DNA of 64,000 nucleotides from Pseudarthrobacter siccitolerans (GCF_001046895.1 NZ_CAQI01000035.1:44286-108285); one strand, 5' to 3'. Counted from the stretch's first letter, positions 7,724 through 16,979 are shown. The notes: a model not told the origin generated them from the letters alone. Numbers and translations are program-made.

Positions 7724-8764
7724 CTAGAGGACTGGGCGGGCGATCGTGGCGCCGTAGGCGTCCACGGGGCCAAGGGTGTAGCCGTCCGCGAGGGAAACGT
7801 ATTTGATGAATTTGCCGATGATGCCCCGGCACTCACCCTTGCACTCTGTCGCGGTGGTGACGCCCGTCGTCGTCGATTTTTCGGCTTGGTATTCGTACGG
7901 CAAGCCTGTGCCGCCACTGAATTTCCAGCCGGTGACTTCGAACGCCGCAAAGGACACCAGTCCGTAGATGGCGCCGGAGCCGGTACCGGTGACTTTGTTG
8001 AATACCGGCAGCAGGACGACGATTTTTCTTCCTGCCGCCATTTCGCTGGCCCAGCGGTTGAGCTCGGTTGAACAGTTGCCGGGCGCGTTGTTGCCCGGGT
8101 CGCTGCCGCCTTCGCTCACCGCGAGATCGATGGTGCCGCCGCACTTTCCAGCGTCCTGAACGAGCCATCCGAACCCGCCCTGGACGGCTGCGCCCGAGGG
8201 GCCGTAATTGCAGTCTGCGTTCTGGTTATTGCCGTGTTCTTGGAGGAGTTGTAGCGAACCGCCGATGTTGTCCTTGACTTGGCAGATGGAGAATGCCAGG
8301 GGAAAGGCAGTTCGGCCGGCCTTGGGACTTCCCCAGATTGCGGAGGCGCGGGCTCCCACTTCCTTGCTTGGGATACCCAGGACATCGGCGAAGAAGAGGG
8401 AGACAGAGTTGTCTGCTCCGCCGGTTTCCTTCGCGGAAGTAGTGACGCTGACCGTTCTGGCGGTCTTGTCCAGCTCGATGTTGTAGACCTTGCTCATGCC
8501 GTCCAGGGCGTTCTGGTTGGCGAGGCTGCCGGCGAGGGTTGACGTCTTAGAGCAGTCGGCGTCTGCTGCATCTTTGGCGCACTTCTGGGCCAAGGCGATT
8601 GCTGACGCGTCAGCACCGTTCTGCAGCTGGGCTCGTTCCGAGTAGATGACCCCGACGTCGACGGCGATCGCCGTGAAGCCGAGGAGGCTTACGAGGAGGA
8701 TGGCCACGATGACGGAGATGGCTCCGCGTTCATTGGTCTTCTGGTGTTTGTCTAGCCGCCGCAC
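7724..8764 (-). CDS. tadG: TadG-like pilus-associated protein with Cys-containing ectodomain (cluster 1)
   Basis: 346 aa. A cytoplasmic N-terminus (MRRLDKHQKTNERGAI) leads into one membrane helix (about 17-38) and a TadE/TadG-type helix (DVGVIYSERAQLQNGADASA). The remaining 270 residues lie outside the cell. There is no von Willebrand A domain as in long TadG proteins; instead there are spaced cysteines and a block (GGFGWLVQDAGKCGG, GSDPGNNAPGNC, ECRGIIGKF) that recurs in the cluster 2 paralogue. The start is GTG 8764, preceded by AAGGGGG and lying inside the tadE end with a 13-bp overlap. Exact role in pilus assembly is unknown. Confidence 0.82.
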   Translation of the reverse strand: MRRLDKHQKTNERGAISVIVAILLVSLLGFTAIAVDVGVIYSERAQLQNGADASAIALAQKCAKDAADADCSKTSTLAGSLANQNALDGMSKVYNIELDKTARTVSVTTSAKETGGADNSVSLFFADVLGIPSKEVGARASAIWGSPKAGRTAFPLAFSICQVKDNIGGSLQLLQEHGNNQNADCNYGPSGAAVQGGFGWLVQDAGKCGGTIDLAVSEGGSDPGNNAPGNCSTELNRWASEMAAGRKIVVLLPVFNKVTGTGSGAIYGLVSFAAFEVTGWKFSGGTGLPYEYQAEKSTTTGVTTATECKGECRGIIGKFIKYVSLADGYTLGPVDAYGATIARPVL

Positions 8765-9126
8765 AGCATGACCCCCTTGCCGGTCATAGGGAACGGTCCC
8801 GCGATGCCGGTGATGGTGGACAAGTTGTACTTGATAGTCAATGTGACCTGGTCGCCCGTGCTGCAGGCGTTGGTGCTGAGGGTGATGTCCGAGGTAGGGA
8901 TCGTGGTGCTCACCGAAGTGGCTGCGTTCTGTGCCGCGGTTTTGGCGCCAGCTGGGTCGTTGCCTATGGCCATGACGCGAACGCCATCACGTGCTGCGTT
9001 TGTGAGCGTGATCTGGGCGTTGTAGGCACGACCGAATTCGATGGTGCCCAGGACAAGCATTAAGAGGAGGGGCAGCAGGATCGCGAATTCGACGGCGGCT
9101 GCACCGCGCTCCGATTCGTGTGACAC
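8752..9126 (-). CDS. tadE: TadE-like minor pilin (cluster 1)
   Basis: 124 aa. ERGAAAVEFAILLPLLLMLVLG is the TadE signature: a type IVb-pilin-like cleavage region (G|AAAVEF, Glu at +5) and hydrophobic stalk, followed by FGRAYNAQITLTNAARDGVRV. TadE proteins are pseudopilins processed by the same prepilin peptidase as Flp. The GTG at 9126 is chosen because AGGAGGTG lies 6 nt upstream; the frame continues open to 9456 but overlaps flp and is not coding. The C-terminus GKGVMLCGG overlaps the tadG start and recurs in cluster 2 (GVGVMRCGG). Confidence 0.88.
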   Translation of the reverse strand: MSHESERGAAAVEFAILLPLLLMLVLGTIEFGRAYNAQITLTNAARDGVRVMAIGNDPAGAKTAAQNAATSVSTTIPTSDITLSTNACSTGDQVTLTIKYNLSTITGIAGPFPMTGKGVMLCGG

Positions 9127-9226
9127 CTGCTGCACCTCCTCTCCATGTCTCGTTATTGCCCCTGCTGTTCGAGGCGGGGCGGTTCCGATATGGGGTCCGG
9201 AACCGGCTATTGGCGAACGCCGCAGG

Positions 9227-9418
9227 CTAGAGCTGGTTGTTGACGGAGTCGAAGAGACCGTCCAGCTTGGTGCCCAGCAGGTTGACAGCCACGATGATGA
9301 CGACGGCAATGAGGCCAACCATGATGCCGTACTCAACCGCGGTTGCGCCCTTTTCGTTCTGAAGGCGGGTCTTGAGGCTGAAACCGAGGGTCTGAAGGGT
9401 AGCGATAAGGGAAAGCAT
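9227..9418 (-). CDS. flp: Flp-family type IVb major pilin (cluster 1)
   Basis: 63 aa. The leader is 24 residues ending in NEKG; the predicted mature pilin starts ATAVEYGIMVGLIAVVII, with the essential Glu at +5 and Tyr at +6, and a short C-terminus (LDGLFDSVNNQL). It would be cleaved after G24 by the prepilin peptidase at 17244-17906, since cluster 1 has none. The ATG at 9418 has a clear AGGAG 7 nt upstream. First gene of cluster 1. Confidence 0.95.
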   Translation of the reverse strand: MLSLIATLQTLGFSLKTRLQNEKGATAVEYGIMVGLIAVVIIVAVNLLGTKLDGLFDSVNNQL

Positions 9419-9606
9419 TTTGTACTCCTGAGCGAGTCGGATGGCTGGCCCTGCACCAGCTCTAAAACGAAGGTAGCAACGGTTTATGGCCTCATTTCCG
9501 GATCTTGGGACATCCTGCGCGAAGGCTTTCCAGGCTGTACTTTTCTTGCGCTTTTGCTTGGTTACCCCTGCGCTATTGCTGGGACTTTAATGCGGGGGCA
9601 CGCCAG

Positions 9607-9641
9607 AGGACCCCCTCGGTTCTGGGTGCCGAGGGGGTCCT
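9607..9641 (-). terminator. GC-rich hairpin after Tad cluster 2
   Basis: A perfect 13-bp stem (9607-9619 with 9629-9641; arm AGGACCCCCTCGG) with a 9-nt loop, just beyond tadC of cluster 2 and about 190 bp upstream of flp of cluster 1. It lacks a T-run but would separate transcription of the two tandem clusters. Confidence 0.65.
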
Positions 9642-9680
9642 GTCTTCGGGCGCCGATTGGCGCGGGGGTGGGGTGGCGGT

Positions 9681-10559
9681 CTAGGTAAATGCCTCGACGA
9701 TCTTGATGGCTGCAGGCCCCAGGAGAACGATGAACAGGACCGGGAAGATGCAGAGCAGGAGCGGGAAAAGCACCTTCACAGGCAACTTCATCGCTTTCTC
9801 TTCGGCCCGCTGACGTCGCTTCACCCTGGCCTGTTTGGCTTGGGTGCGAAGAACCTTAGCAATGCCAATACCGTATTTGTCTGCCTGCACCACTGCCCGA
9901 ACGAAGCTCCGCAGGTCTTGGACAGATGAGCGGTCCGCCAACGCCTGGTACGCCTCCTGTCGTGGCCGCCCTACCTGAATATCCTGGAGCGTGCGCATGA
10001 GTTCCTGCGCGAGTGCCCCGCCGCCATAACCTCCGGCTCGGGCCATGGCAGCTTCGAACCCGAGACCGGCTTCCACCGAGATGAGCAGCTGGTCAAGCGT
10101 GTTCGGCAGCTCAAGCTCAATTTCCTGCTGACGTTTGATGCCCTTGTTGTAAACCAACAGGTCGGGGACGAAGTAGAGGAGAACTGTCAGGAAGAGCCCC
10201 AGCGCGATCACCTGTGCGGACGGGGAATTTGCGAACATCAGCAATCCGAGAACTGCGCCTGCAAGTGCGAGCAGCGGTTTACCGACAATTAGCCTGTCCA
10301 AGGGCAAGGATGCGGGTCTTCCTGCTAGTGACAGCCAGCGGTCCAACTTTGCTTCATAACCTGTCGGAGTGAGGCGCCTCGACAGGTCCAGCAGCGCAGG
10401 TGGTCGTTGTATCGCCAGGCCGCCCTCCTGCGTGAAGCCCTGGGTCAGGTTTGTTTGGACGGCAATTGCTGCCTTGCGGTCCGTCGTTGCCAGGCCCCAG
10501 ACGAGGTAGGCGAGTGGAAAGACGATGAGTGAAATGAAAACCCATGCCAAAGGTGTCAC
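9681..10559 (-). CDS. tadC: Tad pilus platform protein TadC (cluster 2)
   Basis: 292 aa paralogue of 2419-3303 with the same layout: N-terminal anchor, RRLTPTGYEAKLDRWLSLAGRPASLP block, two central helices, T2SSF domain with ELPNTLDQLLISVEAGLGFEAAMARAG (about 148-170), basic RVKRRQRAEEKAMKLPVKVLFP and two C-terminal helices. The start is GTG 10559, 9 bp after the tadB stop. Codon use is visibly less GC3-biased than in cluster 1. Last gene of cluster 2. Confidence 0.92.
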   Translation of the reverse strand: MTPLAWVFISLIVFPLAYLVWGLATTDRKAAIAVQTNLTQGFTQEGGLAIQRPPALLDLSRRLTPTGYEAKLDRWLSLAGRPASLPLDRLIVGKPLLALAGAVLGLLMFANSPSAQVIALGLFLTVLLYFVPDLLVYNKGIKRQQEIELELPNTLDQLLISVEAGLGFEAAMARAGGYGGGALAQELMRTLQDIQVGRPRQEAYQALADRSSVQDLRSFVRAVVQADKYGIGIAKVLRTQAKQARVKRRQRAEEKAMKLPVKVLFPLLLCIFPVLFIVLLGPAAIKIVEAFT

Positions 10560-10568
10560 GGTGTCCCC

Positions 10569-11510
10569 CTAGAACTTGATCTTCACGACGCGGCTCATCC
10601 AGAAGCCGCCCACGGTGAACATGGCTACTGCCGCCACGAGCATCAGCAAGCCGAGCGGTTTCTCGACGAAGACATTGAGGTAACCGGGATTGATAAGGGC
10701 GAGGATAAAGGCGACGCCCACCGGCATAGCCATCAATACGTAGGCGGACATCTTTCCCTCGGCGCTGAGGGACCTGATCTGGCCCTTGATTTCGCTCCGC
10801 TCACGTATGGTTCCCGCGACCTGCTCAAGAACTTCTGCTAAATCACCGCCGACTTCGCGATTAATCTGAATTGCCTGTGAGATCCACCGGAAGTCCTCGC
10901 TGTCCATGCGTTCGGCGACGTCGTCAAAGGCCGCTCGTGCGTCCTTGCCGATCCGGGTTTCATTGACGATGCGGAGGAGTTCCTCCGAAGTGGGGGCATC
11001 TGCTTCCTGTGCCGCAGCTTCAACCGACCGGAGAACACTGTGCCCAACTCTCAGCCCACCAATCAGCATCTGAATGGTGTCCGTCAGCTGTTCCTCAAAC
11101 TTGGCGCGGCGCTTGTCCCTGAGAATGATGAGGACGACCTTGGCGAGAAATGGTGTCGCAGCTCCGGCCAACAGGCCTAACAGGGGATGGGTGAGCAGCG
11201 CGGTAAAAGCCCCGATCAGGACGGATGCGATCGCTACACCAACTGTGAAGTCTGCTGGGGCCACTTTGACTCCTGCATTGTAAAGCACTTCACGGTTATA
11301 GGGACCCCCGGACTCACCGATGACATTCTCCACCACGTTGACGGCCGTCTGCGAGACCCGCGCTACTGCTGACTTGTCTTGCTGCGTCCCGATTCGCCTC
11401 CGTTCCAGAGGTATCGATCCGAATTTGGGTTTGAAGACAACGAAAATTACCAAAATAATGGCGGACAGGCACAGCGCCACGGCTAGGACGAAGACCATGG
11501 GGGATTCCAC
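10569..11510 (-). CDS. tadB: Tad pilus platform protein TadB (cluster 2)
   Basis: 313 aa paralogue of 3311-4243. T2SSF domain residues LIGGLRVGHSVLRSVEAAA and AIQINREVGGDLAEVLEQVAGTIRERSEIKGQ are nearly superimposable on cluster 1. The start is uncertain: GTG 11510 (2 bp after the cpaF stop) or the internal ATG 11498. Neither has a good ribosome-binding site, so coupling to cpaF is likely. Confidence 0.9.
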   Translation of the reverse strand: MESPMVFVLAVALCLSAIILVIFVVFKPKFGSIPLERRRIGTQQDKSAVARVSQTAVNVVENVIGESGGPYNREVLYNAGVKVAPADFTVGVAIASVLIGAFTALLTHPLLGLLAGAATPFLAKVVLIILRDKRRAKFEEQLTDTIQMLIGGLRVGHSVLRSVEAAAQEADAPTSEELLRIVNETRIGKDARAAFDDVAERMDSEDFRWISQAIQINREVGGDLAEVLEQVAGTIRERSEIKGQIRSLSAEGKMSAYVLMAMPVGVAFILALINPGYLNVFVEKPLGLLMLVAAVAMFTVGGFWMSRVVKIKF

Positions 11511-11512
11511 GG

Positions 11513-12976
11513 CTACCGCCTTCCCACTGGCGCTACTCCTGCACCGAAGACTGCCGGCGACACAGAGATGCCAAGTTCGGCGAACCGATCCAGAAAACGG
11601 GGTCGAATGCCGGTGGCTACGGGCTTGCCCAAGAACCGTCCTTGAGCATCCATACCTGCCGCGTAGTCGAAGAGGAAGGCGTCCTGCAGGGTGACGATCT
11701 CACCTTCCATGCCTTGGACTTCTGTCACGTGCGTAACGCGCCGGCTGCCGTCGCGGAGGCGGGTCACCTGGATGATGAGGTCCACTGCGGACGAGACTTG
11801 TTCCCGAATTGCCCGCAGCGGAAGGTCCATGCCAGCCATCAGAACCAGGGTTTCCAACCGGGCCACGGCGTCCCGCGGGGAGTTTGCGTGGACAGTGGAC
11901 AAGGAACCGTCGTGGCCTGTGTTCATTGCCTGCAGCATGTCAAGGGATTCACCGCTTCGCACCTCGCCCACAATGATCCGGTCAGGCCTCATCCGAAGGG
12001 AATTGCGGACAAGCTCACGAATGGTCACTGCGCCCTTGCCTTCGATGTTGGGTGGCCGGCTTTCCAAGCGGACAACATGCTCCTGCTGAAGTTGCAACTC
12101 GACCGCATCCTCAATGGTGACGATGCGGTCGTCCGGGGGAATGAAGGAGGAGAGGACGTTGAGCAGTGTTGTCTTGCCGGTACCGGTGCCACCCGAAACG
12201 ATGATGTTCAACCGGGCCCGGACGCAGGCGCTCAGCAATTCCGCCATCTCGGGAGTCAGTGATCCCCAGTCAATGAGGTTCTGCACAGTCAAGGGCACGT
12301 GACTGAATTTGCGGATCGTCAGTGACGGCCCGTTGACTGCCAGCGGCGGAATGATGGCGTTGACCCTGGAACCGTCCTCCAGACGCGCATCTACAAGTGG
12401 GGAGGACTCGTCGATCCGGCGGCCAACCTTGGATACTATGCGTTCGATAACCGTCCGGAGGTGTTCATCGGAGCTGAACCGTGTCCCAGTCAGGGTCAAA
12501 CGTCCGTGGCGTTCGATGTAAATCTGATCAAAGCGGTTGACCATGATTTCCGTAACTGATGGGTCCTCCAACAACCGCTGCAGCGGGCCGTACCCCATCA
12601 CTTCATCCGCTATTTCGCGAATCAGCCTGCGACGTTCCTCAGGGGACAGCGGAACCTGTTCCTGGTCAATGACAGTAGACAATTCCTCGACAGCAGAGGC
12701 GCGAAGAGCCTCTTCTGAAGAAGTAGTGTCACCAAACCGGGTGCCCATCCGTTCGAAGAGGGCTTGGGCGGCCCTCTGTTTCAGGTTGGCTAGAGCGTCT
12801 ACAGCGGGGGCCGACGTGGGACTCGCCGTCGCCGCCCCTGGCATGGACAGGAGTGATGGCGTCGACACCGGAACCGGGGTTGCCGGCTCAGACGCCGACG
12901 CCGGAAGCGGGGCATTTTGACCCGGGAGTGCAGGCGAGCCGCCGCTGGTCCTGGAGAGCCGGTCTGAAAGTTTCAT
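11513..12976 (-). CDS. cpaF: Tad pilus assembly ATPase CpaF (TadA), cluster 2
   Basis: 487 aa. Same architecture as 4252-5748 with most residues of the ATPase core identical by eye: Walker [14 protein letters not shown] (K268), [23 protein letters not shown] and [17 protein letters not shown]. The two copies differ mainly in the Pro/Ser-rich first 60-70 residues. The start is ATG 12976 (MKLSDRLS), overlapping the cpaE stop by 4 bp (ATGA); the frame stays open 16 codons further upstream inside cpaE. Confidence 0.95.
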   Translation of the reverse strand: MKLSDRLSRTSGGSPALPGQNAPLPASASEPATPVPVSTPSLLSMPGAATASPTSAPAVDALANLKQRAAQALFERMGTRFGDTTSSEEALRASAVEELSTVIDQEQVPLSPEERRRLIREIADEVMGYGPLQRLLEDPSVTEIMVNRFDQIYIERHGRLTLTGTRFSSDEHLRTVIERIVSKVGRRIDESSPLVDARLEDGSRVNAIIPPLAVNGPSLTIRKFSHVPLTVQNLIDWGSLTPEMAELLSACVRARLNIIVSGGTGTGKTTLLNVLSSFIPPDDRIVTIEDAVELQLQQEHVVRLESRPPNIEGKGAVTIRELVRNSLRMRPDRIIVGEVRSGESLDMLQAMNTGHDGSLSTVHANSPRDAVARLETLVLMAGMDLPLRAIREQVSSAVDLIIQVTRLRDGSRRVTHVTEVQGMEGEIVTLQDAFLFDYAAGMDAQGRFLGKPVATGIRPRFLDRFAELGISVSPAVFGAGVAPVGRR

Positions 12977-14172
12977 GAGACAACCACCCTTCGGTGAAGC
13001 TTGGTCTGCGGGGAGGCCACCCATTGCGGATCAAAGCGCTCCACGAGCTTTTTGAGTCCCTTGGACGCGGAGTCCCTGGCATTGCTCTGCAAGATGGGTA
13101 TTCCCCGATTTGTTGAATAGGGAAGCGTCTTGGACCGCGGAACGACCGTGTCCACGGGGACTCCGATTGTTGCCTCAACATCCTGGACTGAAATTCCGCT
13201 CTTGCGGTCGGCGAAATTCAAGACGGTGTGTCGGCCTTGGGGCAGAAGCTGGAGCTCCCGGAGCACTGCAAAGCACTTATGCAGTCCTCGAATACTCGGG
13301 ACGTCCATGCCGCAAACCCAGACGCCGTCAGTTGCCTGTTCCAGGGTCGCGAGCACATGCTCGCCCAGGCCTGGTGCGGTGTCGACCACTACATACTTGA
13401 ACTCGCTTGCCAGCTGATTGATGAGCCTGCTGACATGTTCTGCAGTTATGGAATCGGACTCGGCTGGCGTCTTTGGTCCGCAGAGCGCGTAGATCCCTGC
13501 CGGATGAACGGTAAGAAAGGCCTTGAGCACCATCGAGTCCTGCGACGCTGCCCCGTGGACTGCCTCGGTAATCGAATGTTCCGGCTCAAGAAGCAGCCCG
13601 GACGCAACATCTCCGAACTGCAGGTCAAGGTCGACAATCACCACACTCATGGGCGCAACTTTGCCGAGGCCGATTGCCAGGTTTGTGGCAACAGTAGTCT
13701 TGCCGACACCTCCTTTGGGCGACATGACCGCAATGACCCTTCCGCGATCCTGATGTCCTTCCGCCGCAGGAGCCATGCCGCGACGGCGGCTTGCGGAAGC
13801 CAAGCACGCCCGTTCGAGCAGTACCCGCAGCTCACTCGAGCCGATTTCCGATGTAACCACGTCCCGAATACCGGAGTGCATCGCGCGCAACACCAATTCA
13901 GGATTGGGCTCTGCAATGAGGAGGAGGCTGATCTCCGGGTACTGCAAGTCGAAGACGGTAGCAAGCTTGAGGGCCTCATCTGGTGCAACTCCTGGACCCA
14001 GAATGAGAACTTCCGGCGGGGCGCCGTTGAGCTGCTTGAAGACATCGTCAGGTCCACCTGCCAGCACTTCGGGTGAGAGGGTCTGCAGTTCCCCGTGGAG
14101 GGCGCCGGTGATGGCCTGGCGAATGCGTCCTTCGAAGTCCCTTACAGCTGTAATGGCTACGAAGCGGCTCAT
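12973..14172 (-). CDS. cpaE: Tad pilus assembly protein CpaE (cluster 2)
   Basis: 399 aa: pseudo-receiver (about 1-130; [14 protein letters not shown] in place of a phospho-acceptor Asp) plus MinD-type ATPase ([32 protein letters not shown]). The ATG at 14172 shares one base with the cpaB stop (TGATG) and starts MSRF, as in the paralogue; an in-frame upstream start at 14244 falls inside cpaB and is rejected. It ends in KLHRRVVVS. Confidence 0.92.
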   Translation of the reverse strand: MSRFVAITAVRDFEGRIRQAITGALHGELQTLSPEVLAGGPDDVFKQLNGAPPEVLILGPGVAPDEALKLATVFDLQYPEISLLLIAEPNPELVLRAMHSGIRDVVTSEIGSSELRVLLERACLASASRRRGMAPAAEGHQDRGRVIAVMSPKGGVGKTTVATNLAIGLGKVAPMSVVIVDLDLQFGDVASGLLLEPEHSITEAVHGAASQDSMVLKAFLTVHPAGIYALCGPKTPAESDSITAEHVSRLINQLASEFKYVVVDTAPGLGEHVLATLEQATDGVWVCGMDVPSIRGLHKCFAVLRELQLLPQGRHTVLNFADRKSGISVQDVEATIGVPVDTVVPRSKTLPYSTNRGIPILQSNARDSASKGLKKLVERFDPQWVASPQTKLHRRVVVS

Positions 14173-14897
14173 CAGTACAGCCCTCCATAAGTAGTTACAG
14201 GAGGCGTGCTCTTCACCGTGGTATCCGTCTGCTTGGCCAGCCACAGCTTTCCGAACTCCGCAGTGAAGATGAGTTTTGACGCGTCGGCGTCGCTTCGCGC
14301 GAAGGTGATGAAAGCGGAACCGTTGGGCATTTCAACCGCTGGCTCGGATGAACCTGAACTTGTGTTGTTCGTTGACGCAGAAGGTGCCTTTTGTACGGCC
14401 GTGATGAGGACATCATGGAAAAGTAATCCCGTTTGCCCGTCCTCCTTATCGAATGAAGAGTAAATCGTCACGGTGTCTCCAGCTTCAAGCCGGCCGCCCA
14501 GGATGCGTTCAGGTGACAGCAGAAGGGTGATCTCCTCGAGTCCGTCCGGGACTGGCACGGTGCCGGGAGCCAGGTCGCGGGGATCTACCAAGCGAGCGGC
14601 GAGCAGTTGTTCTCCGGGTTCCAGACCGATAGCGGTGACTTTTCCCTCCTGCTGATCGAGCGTAGTGAGGGCTCCGTCCGGGACAGCGGACTTTGGGATC
14701 GCCTCGACTCGGACTTTGCCGGCAAGATCTGCCGATTTGGTTCCCACAGGGACCTGTTCAGTGATGACCAGAACATTCACGGGCTCAAGTCCTGCTTGGG
14801 CCCGCGCAGACGCGCCCTGAACATATACAAATAGGAGAACGGCTCCCACTACTGCCAGCAGTAATGCAGCTAAGCCTCCCAGTAGGCGTGATTTCAC
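14172..14897 (-). CDS. cpaB: Flp pilus assembly protein CpaB/RcpC (cluster 2)
   Basis: 241 aa. N-terminal anchor (KSRLLGGLAALLLAVVGAVLLFVYVQG), SAF domain (about 43-110; TEQVPVGTKSADLAGKV, GLEPGEQLLAARLV) and an RcpC domain with VPDGLEEITLLLSPERILGGRLEAGD. The start is GTG 14897 with AAAGGAGA 7 nt upstream. Compared with the cluster 1 copy, the region after 160 is divergent (Ser/Thr/Asn-rich around 178-190). Confidence 0.9.
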   Translation of the reverse strand: MKSRLLGGLAALLLAVVGAVLLFVYVQGASARAQAGLEPVNVLVITEQVPVGTKSADLAGKVRVEAIPKSAVPDGALTTLDQQEGKVTAIGLEPGEQLLAARLVDPRDLAPGTVPVPDGLEEITLLLSPERILGGRLEAGDTVTIYSSFDKEDGQTGLLFHDVLITAVQKAPSASTNNTSSGSSEPAVEMPNGSAFITFARSDADASKLIFTAEFGKLWLAKQTDTTVKSTPPVTTYGGLY

Positions 14898-14948
14898 TTC
14901 AATTTCTCCTTTGATGGATGTGTCGATTTGCTGGCAGAGCGCGTTCAG

Positions 14949-16010
14949 CTACTCCGAGAGTGCAACCACGGTTCCCCCGTAGTTGGGCAGCCCGCCAGTT
15001 ATTGACAGTCCCTCTTCAAGAGAGACGAAGCGGGTGAAGTAACCCTGTATGCCACGGCAGTTACCGCCAGTGCAGTCCGGGGCGGACGGGTCAAGATCAG
15101 TCAGTCCTGGCCCACCACCGAACTTGAACCCGGTGACCTGGAAAGCCAGGAATCCGGCTAGGGTAAATTTGGTTTTTTGTCCGTTTTGAACTGCGCTCGT
15201 GAAGACAGGAATCAGGATCGGAGAGTCCTTGATCGTTGACGGCATATCTTGACAGACGTTGGGGAGATCGTTGCCGGGGTTGCTGCCGACTTCGCTATTG
15301 GCGATGTTGATGTTTGTCGAGCAGCCAGTGTCCGTGTCCAGCCAGCCAAATCCGCCGGGTGCGTAGCCGTTTTGCGCCTCGCAACCTGGCACGGTGGGTA
15401 CGTTTTGGTCATAGCGGAACAAGATTCGCGCAGGGTTGGGATCTCCGGTGAAAGTACCGGTTGACTGAAGTTCAGCCAACTGGCTGGACGACAGGTACTT
15501 TTCGAAGACACACATGCTGATGGTCCAGGGCAGAGTCGTCGCTTCCGACGGCGAACCCCAGGACGCTTCCGCTACGGCTGTAATCGCAGCCGTGTCCATA
15601 CCCATGACTTTTGCGAAGAACAGTGAGAAGTGGTTGCTGCCGGATCCAGCTTCCCGGGCGTTTGTTTCCACGCGGACCGTGTTGGCGTTGGGCTGCGTAA
15701 CAGAGAAAACGCCAGTTGAACCGTCATTGGCGTTAGCGTCCGCCAATCGGTTGGCAGGCGCGGCCATAGCCGTAGTGCAATTCAATCCCTTAGCACAATC
15801 GCCTGCAATTGCCAGGGCCGTTGCATCGGCCCCGTTTTGAACCTGGGCTTTCTCCGCATACATCGCCCCAACGTCCACGGCTATGGCTGCGCATCCAAGT
15901 ACTGCAACCATAAGCACCGCCACGATGATGGCCGCCGCACCGTTTTCCGGATTCTGCTTTTCACTCGAACTTCTGGACTTGAAATGGGCAAATCGTCCTA
16001 CCCGCCGCAT
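14949..16010 (-). CDS. tadG: TadG-like pilus-associated protein (cluster 2)
   Basis: 353 aa paralogue of 7724-8764. Starts MRRVGRFAHF; membrane helix about 24-46 (AAAIIVAVLMVAVLGCAAIAV) and AMYAEKAQVQNGADATALA follow. The ectodomain repeats the GGFGWLDTDTGC, GSNPGNDLPNVC and NCRGIQGYFTRFVSLEEG blocks seen in cluster 1, so these are conserved features of this TadG subtype. The ATG at 16010 lies within the tadE end (13-bp overlap), as in cluster 1. Confidence 0.82.
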   Translation of the reverse strand: MRRVGRFAHFKSRSSSEKQNPENGAAAIIVAVLMVAVLGCAAIAVDVGAMYAEKAQVQNGADATALAIAGDCAKGLNCTTAMAAPANRLADANANDGSTGVFSVTQPNANTVRVETNAREAGSGSNHFSLFFAKVMGMDTAAITAVAEASWGSPSEATTLPWTISMCVFEKYLSSSQLAELQSTGTFTGDPNPARILFRYDQNVPTVPGCEAQNGYAPGGFGWLDTDTGCSTNINIANSEVGSNPGNDLPNVCQDMPSTIKDSPILIPVFTSAVQNGQKTKFTLAGFLAFQVTGFKFGGGPGLTDLDPSAPDCTGGNCRGIQGYFTRFVSLEEGLSITGGLPNYGGTVVALSE

Positions 16011-16405
16011 CTCATTACCCCCACTCCTGTCATAGATAATGGAAAGATGCCGGAAGCGCCGAAGAAGCCGGCATCGAGGAAGCCTGTTAACGAGGGCAAG
16101 GCCACCCTGGTCTCGACCTGAACGTTGGAAGTTGACGTGCAGCTGCTTGCGTTGTCGGTTACGGTAACGCTCAATCCAGATAGTGATGGCGCTGCTGCGA
16201 GGGTGGCTGCCTGGACATCAAAGCCGGACTCGCCGTGGTGTATTGCCGCATAACGGGCACCTTCCCGTGCGGCTTGAGTGAGGGACACCTGGACGTTGAG
16301 AGCCCTGCCGAACTCTATAATTCCCAGGAGGATCAGCAGCAGCAGCGGGAGGACAATGGCCATCTCGACCGCTACGGCGCCTCTTTCCTTCCCTTTTTTC
16401 TTCAT
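15998..16405 (-). CDS. tadE: TadE-like minor pilin (cluster 2)
   Basis: 135 aa. KERGAVAVEMAIVLPLLLLILLGIIEFGRALNVQ gives the TadE cleavage region (G|AVAVEM, Glu at +5) and stalk. The ectodomain has two cysteines besides the C-terminal one. GAGAGG lies 2-3 nt before ATG 16405. The C-terminus GVGVMRCGG overlaps tadG. Confidence 0.88.
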   Translation of the reverse strand: MKKKGKERGAVAVEMAIVLPLLLLILLGIIEFGRALNVQVSLTQAAREGARYAAIHHGESGFDVQAATLAAAPSLSGLSVTVTDNASSCTSTSNVQVETRVALPSLTGFLDAGFFGASGIFPLSMTGVGVMRCGG

Positions 16406-16492
16406 GACCTCTCCCAGAGTGTCCCATCGAATTTGAGTATGTTTGCTGGCTGCAGCGGCAGCCCGCCGGCACCGCTGCGGTATGTAGCCCCT

Positions 16493-16639
16493 CTAGAGAG
16501 CGGCGGAAACAGAGGTAAAGAGTCCTGCGTTTGGCGGGCCGAGAATAATGACAGCAGCCGTAACGAGGACTGCGATAAAGGCGGCCAGGATCCCGTACTC
16601 GACCATGGTTGCGCCCTTCTCTTCCGAAGTGATGCGCAT
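16493..16639 (-). CDS. very short second Flp-type pilin (cluster 2)
   Basis: 48 aa. The product begins MRITSEEKG and continues ATMVEYGILAAFIAVLVTAAV, ending LFTSVSAAL. The mature part closely matches the pilin at 16785-16979 (ATMVEYGI, SVSAAL end), so this is a duplicated pilin. Its leader is only 9 residues (25 in the neighbour), there is no recognisable ribosome-binding site before ATG 16639, and no other start is available before the in-frame stop upstream. It may be translated by coupling, be a minor pilin, or be decaying. Confidence 0.7.
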   Translation of the reverse strand: MRITSEEKGATMVEYGILAAFIAVLVTAAVIILGPPNAGLFTSVSAAL

Positions 16640-16784
16640 GGACGGTGTGAAAAACGGAGGTGAGGGTAGAAATTAGAGCGATCCCTTTTCGTTCCTAACG
16701 AAAGTGGACCCAGATGCCGTTCAGAAGGAGTCGGAGGGCGAATGGAGTGCGCCTCGTACGCGCCCTCCATTCGCCCCTCCGGAC

Positions 16785-16979
16785 TTAGAGCGCTGCAGAC
16801 ACGCTTGTGAACATGCCCTCGATCTGCGGGCCCAGGAGAAGGACGGCGCCCATCACGACGACCGCGATGAACGCGACCATGATGCCGTACTCAACCATCG
16901 TGGCTCCCTTTTCTTCCCGAGTGAAACGATCCTTGACGCCGGCGATGAAAGCAGTCATTGAGACCATGAGAGAAGTCAT
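16785..16979 (-). CDS. flp: Flp-family type IVb pilin (cluster 2)
   Basis: 64 aa. Leader of 25 residues ending in REEKG; mature start ATMVEYGIMVAFIAVVVMGAVLLLG with Glu +5 and Tyr +6; C-terminus IEGMFTSVSAAL. AAGGA lies 7-8 nt before ATG 16979. First structural gene of cluster 2, downstream of the peptidase gene and a 264-bp gap holding repeated GTACTC boxes. Confidence 0.93.
   Translation of the reverse strand: MTSLMVSMTAFIAGVKDRFTREEKGATMVEYGIMVAFIAVVVMGAVLLLGPQIEGMFTSVSAAL

Noticed and set aside
9041..9688. 215-codon plus-strand frame across tadE and flp
   Set aside because: Antisense of tadE and flp with no domain; both real genes carry clear pilin signatures and ribosome-binding sites.
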